A DNA stretch of 64,000 bases, taken from Artocarpus heterophyllus (taxonomy: Eukaryota; Streptophyta; Magnoliopsida; Rosales; Moraceae). Below are positions 1-11,893 of this stretch, piece after piece. The notes beneath the pieces were generated by a model. That model made no database searches and was not told the DNA's origin. It worked only from the letters and a program-made list of their open reading frames with translations. The position numbers and the translations under genes were made by a program. The stretch spans positions 1,931,493-1,995,492 of the forward strand of contig CM046351.1 of assembly GCA_025403435.1 (NCBI GenBank). Direction: 5' to 3'. Within the stretch, counting starts at the first letter, position 1. The number at the start of each line of letters is the position of its first letter.

Positions 1-603
1 AAAAAATGTAAATTTTTTAAAATTATGGGACTAGAATGTATTTTAAAAAAATTTGAGGGCATAATATAATTTTTAAAAAATATAAATTTGTATTGTGACC
101 AAATGTCAGCTTAACCCCCAACCCCCAAGTCGGGCCAATGCCATCATGAATTATAGATTCGGAATAAATAATACAATATTATACACCTGAAAATGAGTCA
201 TGTTATTCCATTAAAAAAAAGAGAGTTGTATTATATAATATGACATAAATCATATTAATACATCATTATTAGCTCATATAAATACATGGTTATATCAAAT
301 ACTGTATATTATCATACGTAACAAACATTCGAAAAATCTATTATTATACAATATAATATTCTAATACGGTGCCCATGCCCGAAAAGAAATAAATTGTGTC
401 CTTTTTTCAGAAAATAATAGTCATCATATAAAAAATATGTTTCGTGTTATATTATTATTTTACAAGTTCAAAACAGTACTAGTTTTACTTTCACAGAATT
501 TGTAAAAATTTTGACGATGAGGATGATGTGTGTGTATATGTTTGTATATTTATGATAGAATTCTTCCATGAAGTGCTTTTTTGCCAAAAAAAAAAAAACT
601 CAC
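1..603. other. AT-rich DNA beyond the last recognisable MLO exon
   Basis: On the minus strand the final exon found for the MLO-like gene ends at 604 with a canonical donor. These 603 bases therefore start as its next intron. I looked for the expected C-terminal exon (Met-Gly start followed by the calmodulin-binding region) and could not find it. It probably lies beyond the window edge, or the gene is truncated here. Nothing else is recognised. Confidence 0.5.
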
Positions 604-3600
604 CTTTGTAACAAGTGCATAGAGGGGAAGTGTGCTGTAGCTGCAAAGGACTTGGACTATCAGCCTGCAGAGAAGTAGAAGATTAATAAATTACATTGGA
701 ATGATTTGGATCATTTAATTGTGAAGAACTAGGCCTTACGCTATGACAATTCTTATGACAGAGACCACTGTGCCCACATGATAGCAAGAATCTAATCCAT
801 ATTCGACCTGAGAAATATCACAAAAAATAAATAAAAGTAGAGGATTTAAAGCCAAAATTTAGTGTTACAACTTATAGACAAATATTAGGAACAAAAAAAA
901 AAGAGCCAATAAAATAGACTAAAATAACAGAAAAGAGAGAGAAAAGAGAGAGCTTACTGTGACCCAAATGCCGAACGCGAGCTCGTAAGCGTTCTAAAAA
1001 AATGCAATTAAGTACAATTAGTTAGACTTACAATTATTGTCATTGAGAGTAATAAACAGTATTTCATGCTAAATAATTACTAATAAGTTATAGACGAACT
1101 AATGATTTGAACTTAAAAAATATAACAATTTAAATTTTATAAAAAAAAATACTATAATAAACAAGGTCTAAACCTAAACTTTTTGCTTGAACTAAGTTTC
1201 TAAACAGGCTCGTAATTTTTTTTCTTATATGGAGAAGTTAGAGGACCATATAATACATACCACAAAGAGAGTGTAGTGAAGAAGAGTTAAGATGAATTTT
1301 GGCTTCCCAAACCAAAAGAGATCATCATTTGGTTTGACAAGAGGAGTTCCAATTACCACAGTGTTCAGGTCTTTTATTTGAAGAGCCATTTTTGATACAA
1401 TTACTTTAAGTTTCGTTCCAACGGCCAGCACAATCTAGAACAAAGAATTAAGAAAGTTCAAAAGCAAATTAATTAGTGTGAAAATTAAAAATAATATTAA
1501 TTTAATTTAGGCACAAAAACTAGATTAAAGTTACTTACCACCATTGGAACGTAGGACAACCAGGTATCAACATACCAGCCTGAAAAATTAACTCAAATAA
1601 ATCCCATGGTCAAATTAAATTTGTGACATAAGATTAATAGATAGAAGACGAAAATTAATAATAAATAAATAAATGAAATTCCTTCTCACCATTTACGTCC
1701 ACTAGCAATAGGATAACAACAAGAAACCACATTAAAGGGCTGTAAAACAAATACCAAAACCTGTTAAGTATCTCATAATTTAACAGCAACTAACTAACTA
1801 ACTAACTACCTATATATGTATATATAGGAGCCATAGAGATAATGAGAAACTTATTTATAGAGAGTTGTGTTATTAAAAATAATTTTTTATACCGTGGCAT
1901 AAAATATGTAGTGCATTATTTGAGATCCTAGCGCTCTTTTAAAGATAGACATGGTTTTTATGGTCTTGTAATATATACAAGAATGTTCGGAAGCCACAGT
2001 TCAAACTGCAGATAGCAATTTAAATTAGTTTTCTTATGGTATTTTCTCTCATAAAATTTAAATTGTTACAGTGTATTTAACTTGAACCGTTAAAAACGGT
2101 TCGAACTAAGTTCTCAAACGCCCCTTTAAATTATGTTCTCGTACGAATAAGACCATCTAATTATTTATCTTAAAAAAATAAATAACATTGCCTATATATA
2201 TAGAGAGAGAATAAATTACTACCTGACTCCAATCACGGTACTGAAATCTTCCTCTAAGGATCTTTGAATGTGTTGTTGGAAATTGAAGGTGTTGTATCTG
2301 GCTGAAAAGTGAGCCTGAAAATTATTTTGTTAAAAAATAATTTAATTGTTCCTAGCTACAAAATAATATTACTAATTTTATGCTTCATTTAATCAGCAAT
2401 AAAACTGGATTAGGAATTGAAATTGTGATTATTACCGCAATGAAGCCATGTCTCAAGGTGAAATAATCAACTTTTGCTACTGACTTGTAGAACTGCGTGA
2501 AGAAATTTTTCTGCTCAAATTATTTTAAAAAAAAAAACTCGTCAAAATTGTTTTATTCATGCATGTTATAGAAACTATTAAAAAATAAATAAATATGACA
2601 AAACTTCTCCTTCTTTTTTTTCAACGATGAATAATAATAAGGAGAATTCTAGCTGTACGAAAAAAAAATACTCTATTGGTACGGTTTTGTTTTAACTGTA
2701 AGATCTATATCAGAAAATAAAATCGTCAATTTTGCATACTTTTAACAGATTAACATTCACAATTGTACATTATTGATAGGAGAAAGCTGCTGAAAAAAAA
2801 AAATTAAGGGACTCACAATCCACAAATGAAGTGTTGTTTCTGTGCAATTGTTCAAGTGCCGTCTTCCAAACGTTGTTTGCCTTGCAAATCTGAATCTATT
2901 CGGATCTGAGAAACAAATAGTATGTTTGACAATATTAGTTTTACATGTTACAATATTAAAAAAAAATAAGATACAGTATAAGGCCCTCCTAACGTGATTG
3001 TTTAGAGAGAGAGGAAAATCTCAATTTTAGCAAGTTTATACACATCAACATCAAATATGACCCTTGATAATTCCAAAAGTCAAAGTTATATGAATCAGTT
3101 GATCATTGCAGTCATCAAATAAGGTTGCTTGTCCCAGTTTTCTTGTTCAAATTAATGAAACAAAGTTGTGTCCATCTTCTTATACAGTGACATTGATTTA
3201 AGAGTTTTTTTAGAGGTAATTCAAGAACTTTCAATATAAGTTCTTAAGAAAAATATTAATAATGACGCTAATGATAGTAAGAGCACCCCAATTAAGACTC
3301 AATTATATATCTATAAAATCTATCTAGAGCGTTTGTCAAGCTAGAAGAATTTTATTTTGTGGACCCCTTCCAAACTGTAGGGCCTTTTTCCTCAAAAGAC
3401 CTTTTTCATTTTTGAACAATCATAAAAAAAAATAATAAAAGATTGCCTTTTTGACTTTCAAACTAATGAAAGTCCTTTTATCTTTTCTTTTTATTTTTTT
3501 ATTTCTTTTTTTTTTTTTTTGGGTAAGGCAAGCTGGGAACCAAAATGAAGCCGCCGACATTTCTAACGGTAGAAATATATATATATTACATACCATTGGC

Positions 3601-4776
3601 AACTAGGTATTCCGTTGTTTGTGTCTCTTTCTCCCAAGCTTTCCAGCGCTCCATCTGAAGTCAAATAAAAATTGAAAATAAAAAACCCATAAAGGTTACT
3701 AAAAAATGTATTACTAATAATATAATGAATATAATAAAAGAAGAAAAAAATTCAAACTAATATAATTCATTTAATTAGAAAATTACTTACCTTAGCCCTG
3801 CCCAACCCCATTGTTAGAGTACTATACACAATTTGCATAACGGCCAACACAAAAATGAATCTGTGAAGCTGATGAATTCCATCTTCACTTATTAAAGCAA
3901 CTTTTCCCTGCAAAATTTCATCTAAAATATTTAACCCAAAATATTAAGAATGCCCGTCTTTTTATTTTCCATTTTTTTCCTATATTTAAATGGTATTTTT
4001 TATGTTGTCTCTTTGATTTAAGCAGAATAATGTTAGAGACACCAACTACAATCTTAACTTTAACATTTCAAAAATTGGTATAAAAATCAATATTATAGTT
4101 GGTATCTATAGTATTATTCATTTACGAAACGTACTTTGGCGGTGCAAGAATCGGTCTCTGCACTATCCGTCTCCTCGTCGTTCTCCTCGGCTAGTAATTG
4201 CCTCATCACGTGTGAAAATTTCTTAACAAAATGGCTGACTAATTCGGCTGAATCAGAAGCATCTTGTTTGCTACATGGAAGCATTTTGTCTGCTACGTTG
4301 GTAGGTATGCAAATTTTGGTTATGTAATCTTGTGTTACCGTCAAAAAAAGTGATATAAATCCTAGAAGCATCAGCTCTGAAAAAAAAAATAATAACAATA
4401 ACAATAAAGGATCAATTTCTTGTGTTTAAAACACAACAAATACAAATATAATATATATGCATATATATATATATATATATATCATTATAAATACCTGCTT
4501 TTAGCTTCTCAAGTGCACCAAACAAAGCAATTTTTTTGCGCCTTTTGAGCCACTACAAAAGAACTTAACATCTTTAAAGCATGCATATAAAAATAAAAAT
4601 AAAAAATCTGATTTAAAAACCCATGAAGAAGAATATATAAAACAGCTTACGTTGGAAAGGCGCTCAATTGTAAGTTCCATGATGAGGGAGATGGAGATGA
4701 TGAAGAAGCAAACTACGGCGACGGCCCATGTCGGAGTATGCTCCAGAGACCGATCGGAATCATCTCCGGCCGCCAT
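604..4776 (-). CDS. MLO-like seven-transmembrane protein, 14 exons, C-terminal exon not in window
   Basis: MLO proteins are plant plasma-membrane proteins with seven transmembrane helices and a cytosolic calmodulin-binding tail. Some members are powdery-mildew susceptibility factors; others act in reproduction or root growth. Exons read on the minus strand: 4776-4651, 4552-4495, 4376-4135, 3907-3791, 3654-3594, 2905-2817, 2510-2436, 2314-2223, 1739-1690, 1579-1539, 1434-1261, 993-958, 807-740 and 664-604. All have GT-AG borders and they join in one frame for 430 residues. The start codon is followed by MAAGDDSDRSLEHTPTWAVA, the usual MLO N-terminus. Recognisable blocks are [10 protein letters not shown] in exon 3, the GIHQLH helix in exon 4, the FGRRHL block in exon 6, a GTKL-containing helix in exon 11, and PLYALVTK at the end of exon 14. 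Most exon lengths (58, 117, 61, 89, 75, 50, 41, 174, 36, 68, 61) equal those of the second MLO gene at 38088. The C-terminal tail is not in the window, so completeness and clade cannot be judged. Exon borders were placed by eye. Confidence 0.88.
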
Positions 4777-5320
4777 GGAATTAATTAGCCTTTAATTTGT
4801 TAGTTCTATTGTTTTTTGATCAAATTTCTTCAGTTGAAAAATCCCATGGATTAAGCTTTATATATATATATATATACACACATATATCACAAGCTTTCTT
4901 GACGAAAGGAACGTGACGTACGGGAAAGAAACTAAAAGCCCATGATAAATTATGACTTTTTATACCCTCCAATTTTTCACAGTCATTTTCTCTATTTCTT
5001 ATATTCACACTTGTAATATATTTGAAATATCCGATAATAGTCCACATAAATTATAGATTATGTGAGATATCTTCTAATAGAAGGTACATGAATGTAAATT
5101 CAGTTCTTAAAATAGTCTTCTAGCTAGCCGTCATTCTTTAGTTTAGAATTATTGAAGCTTGCAAAATTCAGAGAACCTGGAACAGTACTTCCGTCTAGAT
5201 TTCTAAATATTAGGCAACATGTTGAATAAATTTCTTTTTCACATATCACCTATTATCATTAGGGGGGTGTTTGGTAAAAGAGTATAGATTTAAGAGTTTA
5301 AATTATAAACAGTATACATG
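4777..5320 (-). promoter_or_regulatory. 5' flank of the left MLO-like gene
   Basis: This stretch lies immediately upstream of the start codon at 4776. It holds a (TA)n run near 4859-4877 that could serve as a TATA region, and no ORF worth annotating. From about 5263 it enters MITE-like sequence beginning with a GGGGGTGTTTGG motif, which is split by the CACTA insertion that follows. Promoter identity is inferred only from position. Confidence 0.3.
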
Positions 5321-5848
5321 CACTACAAGAAAAACTACATTTAACGACATATTATTTACGACATGTAGCTTTTGAATGTCGTTGAAAAGTACATACAACG
5401 ACATCTTCCGTAAACATGTCATTAATAACATTTGAAACAATAATTAACGACATCTATATAGATGCCGTATTAAAGGTCTCCTTTTAACGACAATAGTTTA
5501 GTGTTGTTAAATTATTTAACGACAAGTAGGAGATGTCGTCAAAGCCTTGGAGATTCCACGACACCCCTTATAGACGACATCTTGACCAATGTCATCTATA
5601 AGGGGTGTCGTGGAATCTCCAAGGCTTTGACGACATCTCCTACTTGTCGTTAAATAATTTAACGACACTAAACTATTGTCGTTAAAATAAGACCTTTAAT
5701 ACGATATTTATATAGATGTCGTTAATTATTGTTTCAAATGTCGTTAATGACATCTTTGTTGGACATATCGTTGTATATACTTTTCAACGACATTCAAAAA
5801 CTACATGTCGTAAATAATATGTCGTTAAATGTAATTTTTCTTGTAGTG
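5321..5848. mobile_element. Foldback CACTA (En/Spm-like) MITE, 528 bp
   Basis: The ends are CACTACAAGAAAAA on the left and its reverse complement on the right, the diagnostic terminus of CACTA transposons. They are flanked by a 3-bp duplication, ATG (5318-5320 and 5849-5851). Almost the whole element is one inverted repeat: the left arm with repeated AACGACAT motifs is mirrored by the right arm around a short centre near 5585. It encodes no protein, so it would need a transposase supplied in trans. A transcript would fold into a hairpin about 250 bp long, a good source of small RNAs. It sits about 545 bp upstream of the left MLO start codon. Confidence 0.9.
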
Positions 5849-7908
5849 ATGCTACGGTGTAATTAAAGCGGAAGTATATAACAGTGTAAAGCTCTTATGC
5901 ACTATAATGTTTGAGTTCAAACTCTAGTTTGAACTCATTTATCAAACTTTTGTTTGTTGGTTAATTAACTTTCTAGTTATAATCAATACTCTATTTTTTT
6001 CACCCTAAAAAATAAGGTATTCTTTTTTTCCCTCCTTAATTTCAACTTAAAATATACAGGTTTTGAGCATTGCTAGCTAGCTGGATTATAAAAGTTAGAT
6101 TATATGTGCACAATTTACCCACCAACTATGCTACGAATTGGATATGTATTACTAAAATGCTAAATATATATACCGTACGTAACTTTCCTAACCATGATTC
6201 TCAAAAAAATTAAAAAAAAAATCATAATCATGCGGATGATTTAACTCTGATCAATTTCAATATATATATATACATGAATGTATTAGATATGCGAAGATAT
6301 AAAATCTTTGTCCCAAGACTATCGGGACAAAATAACATTATGCATGTGCAAAGGAACATAGAGCAACATAAAAATAGAGAATGTTTGTATATCAAGACCT
6401 TGAAGGACAAATTAATGTACCGAAAGAATGTTTATAAATTCCTGATAATGTCATGTGTAAGCTGCTGAAACTTAAGATTATTAGGGGTAATGTCATGAAA
6501 TATACTTTCTAGATGTTTCGAGTTTTTCCTCATTTTATCCCTCTACTACAACTTTTGAACAAAATGGCGTCACCCCTTCCATGTCGATCAACACACTTGA
6601 CTGATATGGAAGATATTTAACATCGATTTCCCAATAATCCACATCAAATATAACAACAAATAGGTTTTGATGTCAGTTGCTGGCAACCATACCAAAAGCG
6701 TGCTCTTAAGCAACCAACATGGAAGGTTTACAATGTTGTAAGTTAAAAAATCAACACTAAATCTGAAGATTTACAAGGTCCTCGAAATGGACGTCTGTTT
6801 TTTAAACAATTTCAAATATGTTTAAACCGACGTGAAATAATAGTCCTTTATTCATCTTCTAAACTGCAAAAACATCTTTTTAAATTTAAAAAATATGTTT
6901 CAATTTCACCCAAGTACAATCTTGATCAGCGTATTCAAAGGATAGAATATACATTAGAAACTCAAAATGAATATAATATAAAGTACTATTTAATTTTTCT
7001 ACCATACGTCTAGGAAATTACAGATTTATCCTAAGGGAACATCTGGTTACGAGACCAGCTAAATTGGTCTCATTATTTTTATTGTTGCATCAAAGTTACT
7101 GGTCGTGCCGTCCAATTAAAGCGACAATAAATATATATATAGAATATGAGCCAAGAGCAGTTAACATATTTGACGTTGGAAAGTCTAACAACTCAAAATC
7201 AAAATCATACTTTGAAAAAAAAATGATAATTATTTACAAGGAGATTTGGTCTTCTTCGAGCCAAAAGCTCAGCGAAAAGAAGATCACCCATTATACTATA
7301 TATTTATGTACAGTCAAAATTAGAATTTTTTTTTTTTTTTGTGAAACCTTCGTGTTACAGTAAGTTAGGTGTAGAGTTATCCATATTGCGGTTTTGCAAA
7401 TTTTATATAGTTTTAGCTTGGCGATCTTGGTGAACCTTGGCCAATGGGTTCATTGTAGAGAATAATCGAAGTTGAATTTCTAATTGATATCCCCTAGACG
7501 AAGTATTTCCTCACGTAAGAGAACAAACAGATCAGAATAAATTCACGTGCTTGTGTGCTTCTTCTACTTCTTCTTCTCTCTCTCTCTTTTTAATATATGT
7601 GTACGTGTATATATATATATATATACACACATATATATATATATATATCAAGATTGAGGATGTATAACCGAATTTGGTCATATGTACAATTATGAGGGCG
7701 TTTTCTTATCAAGTAAAAAACGTTATTTTTGCTTTGGTGATCAACTTATAGTCGTGCAGTAGATTTATAAAAGGTTTGGCAGAAGTTACCATGATAATAA
7801 TAAGGACAACATATATAAAAGTTCTGCAATTTTTCCCCTAATAAAGAAAAGAGTGAATACGGACAAAGCTTAAAAACAAAATTACAAAATAATAAAAACA
7901 ACGACTAG
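5849..7908. other. AT-rich intergenic DNA, no gene seen
   Basis: No ORF with recognisable content on either strand. The first ~110 bp continue the MITE split by the CACTA element. A dinucleotide microsatellite of TA and CA units lies at about 7604-7648. Confidence 0.5.
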
Positions 7909-8061
7909 GATGTTTGGTAAAATAGTTAGAACTGTTTTTTACAGAAGCAAATGAGAGCTTTACACTTTAGCGATTTTTTTTTAATTGTTACTGTAGCATG
8001 TGAAAGCTTTACACTATTTATAACTGAAAAAATGATCTGAACCACAACTGTCAAACACCCC
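7909..8061. mobile_element. MITE with GTTTGGTA-type inverted ends
   Basis: A 150-bp block starts GGATGTTTGGTA and ends TCAAACACCCC, so its ends are inverted repeats. The interior carries the motif GAGAGCTTTACACT twice in related form. Similar copies occur at about 29548-29690, 43160-43325 and 44905-45055, which shows that it belongs to a dispersed family. I could not fix the target-site duplication with certainty. Confidence 0.55.
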
Positions 8062-8808
8062 TAACATAATCCGTCTTCTAGGCTGTTGACTTTTAATCAT
8101 TTTCCACGCATTACCATTTCATAGTTTAGGGAGTAAATATTTGCAAAATAATATTTGAAGTCTTTCTATAATTGAAATTTCACCAAAGTACGTATGCAAG
8201 AAGCACGTATTAATTGTTGAAGAGTAAAGCAATTTTCTTTTTGTGCTTTGTAAGTTTCTAGGACTCAAACGATAGCGTATTTCTAGTTAAAATTATCTTT
8301 TTAACAAATTTAATGGCTATAGGTAAATTATTTTTTCAGTATCTAACACAGAGGTTAAATCTAAAAATTTTGCTTCAACTTTTTTTTTTTGAAAAATAAA
8401 AATTGTTGCTTTTGTGCACGGGTGTTGGCATTTGGTCTACCGGTTGGTTAGGGTGCGAGAGGTGCCGAGTTCAATTCTTGTAATGCCCCCTCTGCTTTTC
8501 CATTTTGTTTTCTATTTTCTTGGACTGGCCCATTCTATTGTAGGCCACTCTATTACTGGCCAAGAATGAACCCACATGCCTCTTAACGGGCCTGCCCAAC
8601 TCTCCCCTTCACTGGCAGTTTTCTGAGGTTGTTGAGGCCCAATGCCACCTCGATCAAATTCCCATGAAAATTATAATAAATAGATCAAATTTTGAATTAT
8701 TTAGAAGTAAATAGCATATTTTTAATAAAAAATATTTAATTTATAGAATGTTTAGTAAAGTTAATTAAAACTAATTTTTTTTATTGACAAATAATATAAA
8801 ACTCTTAT

Positions 8809-8926
8809 GGCCCGTTTGGTTCGAGTATTTGAATAGAATATTTGAATGAAGATTTAAATTTTTGTGAGAGAAAATACTGTAGCAAAATGATTCAAACTGT
8901 GATTCGAGTATCGAAACAAACGGGCC
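8809..8926. mobile_element. 118-bp MITE with GGCCCGTTTG ends
   Basis: The termini GGCCCGTTTGGTTCGA and TCGAAACAAACGGGCC are inverted repeats. They are flanked by a 5-bp duplication, CTTAT (8804-8808 and 8927-8931). It has no coding capacity. The superfamily is uncertain from the ends alone. Confidence 0.7.
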
Positions 8927-8931
8927 CTTAT

Positions 8932-9297
8932 ATATTATAATAATAATATAAATTACTATAGTATAAATCTCTCACATGTTATAATATTTTGATCCAAATT
9001 TTAACTAACTTTGTCAAAAAAAAAAAAAAAAGCTTGTTAGATTATTTTATGTTTTCTAGCCATTTTTGTTTTATTTTCTTCCTTTTCCTTTCTCTCTCTC
9101 CCCTTTCTCTCACCCTCTTATCTCTTTCCTTCCTTCTGTCATCAGACGTCATCTTCTCTAACGGCAGTACGATCTGCTCGCGGCCATGAAGTATCCGCCA
9201 TGGCCTCGCGATCGTAAACGTCATCTTCTTCGACACCGGTAGGAGCTAAAAGTGGTCATGAAATAGTCTTCGTCGTGACCTTGTGACGACGTGATCC
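8932..9297. other. Pyrimidine-rich then GC-richer intergenic DNA
   Basis: A poly-A run near 9017-9032 is followed by a CT-rich tract (about 9080-9130) and a GC-richer stretch with no convincing protein. It leads directly into the duplicated unit beginning at 9298. Confidence 0.35.
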
Positions 9298-9703
9298 AGA
9301 CTTTGTCTTCTCCATCGTTGGGAGGATCTTGTCACGAACTTAATCTCAACAAAGATTGTCAATTGTGCTCTATTAATCCTCGGAAATCGTCTTCTTTGGC
9401 ACGAGAAGGTTTTGCTCGCCATGGTGAGTCTCTGTTGTAGCCTCGCGAGGATTGTCGCTCTCGGACTCCCACTCGGCCTTGTGATGATCGCATCGATTGC
9501 TCCTCGTGGGGGAACAAATGGCTTCAAAGAGAGAGAAGAGAAGAAGAGAGAGGGAGAGGAGAGAGAAAATATGCATTAGGGTTTTTTAGAGAGACGAAGA
9601 AGATGGAGATATTTTTGAATTTTACTTAGTTTTACACTTAATTGGCCTATTTCTTAAGGTTTCCTAAATTCTGGTCTATTAATTTTAATTAGTCGTATAA
9701 TTT
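9298..9703. repeat. Tandem duplication, unit 1
   Basis: This 406-bp block from AGACTTTGTCTTCTCCAT to the retrotransposon border is repeated with divergence at 28044-28430. Matching landmarks include CTTGTGATGATC, GCTCCTCGTGG, GGAACAAATGGC and the GAGAGA-rich run before ATGTGCATTAG or ATATGCATTAG. The gypsy element is inserted at the junction of the two units. Confidence 0.7.
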
Positions 9704-11857
9704 TGTCACGCCCCGGAGTACGGGAGGTGACGTGACGGTTTGTTTAAATTAATTAAATAAGAATTTAATTAAAACCAATGGTTTAAGGATCAAATTAAGT
9801 GAGAAACAAGAAGATCTCAACCACACTTTTATAAAAGAATTTATAAATATTAAGCAAATAATAAAAATTTATAAAGAACCACGAGTATGGGTCCCACAGA
9901 CCCACAACTTATACACACACATGGTACTGACAATATCATAAATACAATCACAGTCCAGGATGCAAACATTATTAAAATCTTACATGCCTTAATTCAATGG
10001 TACAGAAGATAAAATAATCCTTCTATTGCTCCTGAGTTCGGTCCGAAGAATCCTCTCTAAACGTAAAGGGAAAACCACCTAGAGGGGGAAATTAAAAACA
10101 AATGAAACGTGAACGAAAGGCTCAGTAGGACTATGTTTTATTAAAATAATTTAATTCAAGGAAATATTTCATTGTTTAAGAGTACTCAAAAGAAACCTTA
10201 AATAAACAAATAAATAAATAAATAAATTTGAGTAGAATCGTCCTGACCCAGAACAGTCTACTCGCACAATCAGAAATATCATTTTTCTTTTCCTAGGCAA
10301 ACCATAATATCACCACCGTAGTGGCCCAGCTGGGTTTCGGGACCTGCCCCCAAGGTCGATCGCTACACGACCCGATCTCTGATATGGCATCATGCCTATA
10401 TGTTTATTATCATCATCATTCAAAACCCAATTACCGAGTGTTGTCATTTACATTCATTATGAAGTTCATTTCAGATCACGGTATATTAAAATATAACCGA
10501 TAAATTCATTTTCAAACAATCGTTGAAAACATTTTAATAAAAATCCTTTTCAAAGCCAAATCATTTCAAAACCAGACTACCAAAGAAATGGGATAGAAGT
10601 CCTACCTCAATACTCGTGCTGGTGCCCCACACCGTAATCCCGGTCCGCTATACGTTAGCTCCACGGAACCACGAACGATCCTAGATACAAACTAAGTCGA
10701 TCAATATCTAGTTCGAGATATTCTATGTTAATAAATCATTTCATGATGTCCTAGTGTGCCATTTGTACCTTTAAAATCATTCTATAAGGTTGGAATTTAA
10801 ATCAGGGTTCAAAACAATGAAAACGGGTAAAAATCACAAAAATTTCCATGCCTCGGTCGGCCTGCCGGACTCCCTACTTCGGCCGGCCGAACTGTACAGT
10901 TCGGCCTGCCAGAAGTCAGGTCTGGTCGGCCGGTCATTTCCCCAGGTTCGTCCTGCCGGACGGAAGAACACCGGCCTGCCGATCCCTGTTCCGGCCTACC
11001 GAACAAGGAAAACCCAGAAATTCCAGCCACGGGTTTCTCGATCCCCAAAATCCAAATCTTGATTCTAACTTGTTTTTCTCAAATCCCACGCATAGAAAAT
11101 AATCATAGTTGATAGAAAAACATACTAGAACATGTTTGGACTCATTTAAACAAGATTTAAACTCAAAAATCTCAAAAATCCAAAAATGAGAAAATAGGGA
11201 GAAAAATGAAAAATCTTGAATTCAATCCATTTTTCTTCAATCTAAACTTAGATTCTAGTTGTTCTAAGTTCATTTAACTCAAATCCAAGGTTTTCTAGGC
11301 TTAAACGAACCTAGATTTTAAAAATACACAAAATTGAAAATTTTGGAAAAAGTTTAGAAATTTCAAAACTAACCTCGAATCGAAGCTTCAATCCGCGTCC
11401 TCGGTTGCTAAATCACGTCCCCAAGCTTCCTCCTTGCTAACCCGAAGCTTGGATTCGAATTTGATTCAAAAAATTTAAGAGAGATAGAGAGAGAGAGAGA
11501 GATTGCCGAGAGATCAAGAGAGAGAGGAGAGAGAGAGTCAAATCGGGAGAGTGAGGAGAGAGGAGGGAAAAAGGAAATAAATAGAGAAAAACGATGGGCG
11601 GTTTTACTGTGCGAAAACCATGTGCCGCCTACGGTTTTGTAAAACGGAGTATTTTTAACAATTGACAAATTGTTGTGTTTTAAAACTATAAACATCATTT
11701 TAAAACAATCGGAAATTATTTGGATTCAACAAATTAACAAAACAACCAAAATTTTAAAATCCAACCCAATAATCAAATTAATGTTAAAACATTAATTATG
11801 GCACACTAATTCATCATTTACATTACATTAACATTAAATAAATTTCGAGGCGTTACA
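9704..11857 (-). repeat. Left (3') LTR of the outer gypsy element
   Basis: This 2154-bp LTR starts TGTCACGCCC and ends CGTTACA. It matches 16604-17169 joined to 26459-28038 (about 2146 bp). It holds a GC-rich patch at 10850-10995 full of GGCCTGCCGG and CGGCCGAAC motifs, including an exact palindrome at 10886-10905, and a GAGAGA tract near 11480-11535. Confidence 0.93.
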
Positions 11858-11875
11858 ACTCTCCACCCCTAAAAG
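11858..11875 (-). other. Polypurine tract of the outer element
   Basis: Read on the minus strand this is a purine-rich CTTTTAGGGGTGGAGAGT directly before the 3' LTR, the expected place for priming second-strand synthesis. Confidence 0.7.
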
Positions 11876-11893
11876 AAATTTTACCCTCAAAAT

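Noticed and set aside
1740..1760. Earlier acceptor for exon 9 of the left MLO gene, adding seven residues in frame
   Set aside because: The acceptor at 1740 gives an exon of 50 nt, the same length as in the second MLO gene, and the expected Ser-Pro-x-x-Trp reading.
8425..8530. tRNA-like wording (GGTCTACCGGTTGGTTAGG, GTGCCGAGTTCAATTC) suggesting a SINE
   Set aside because: The A- and B-box matches are weak, and there is no poly-A tail or flanking duplication.
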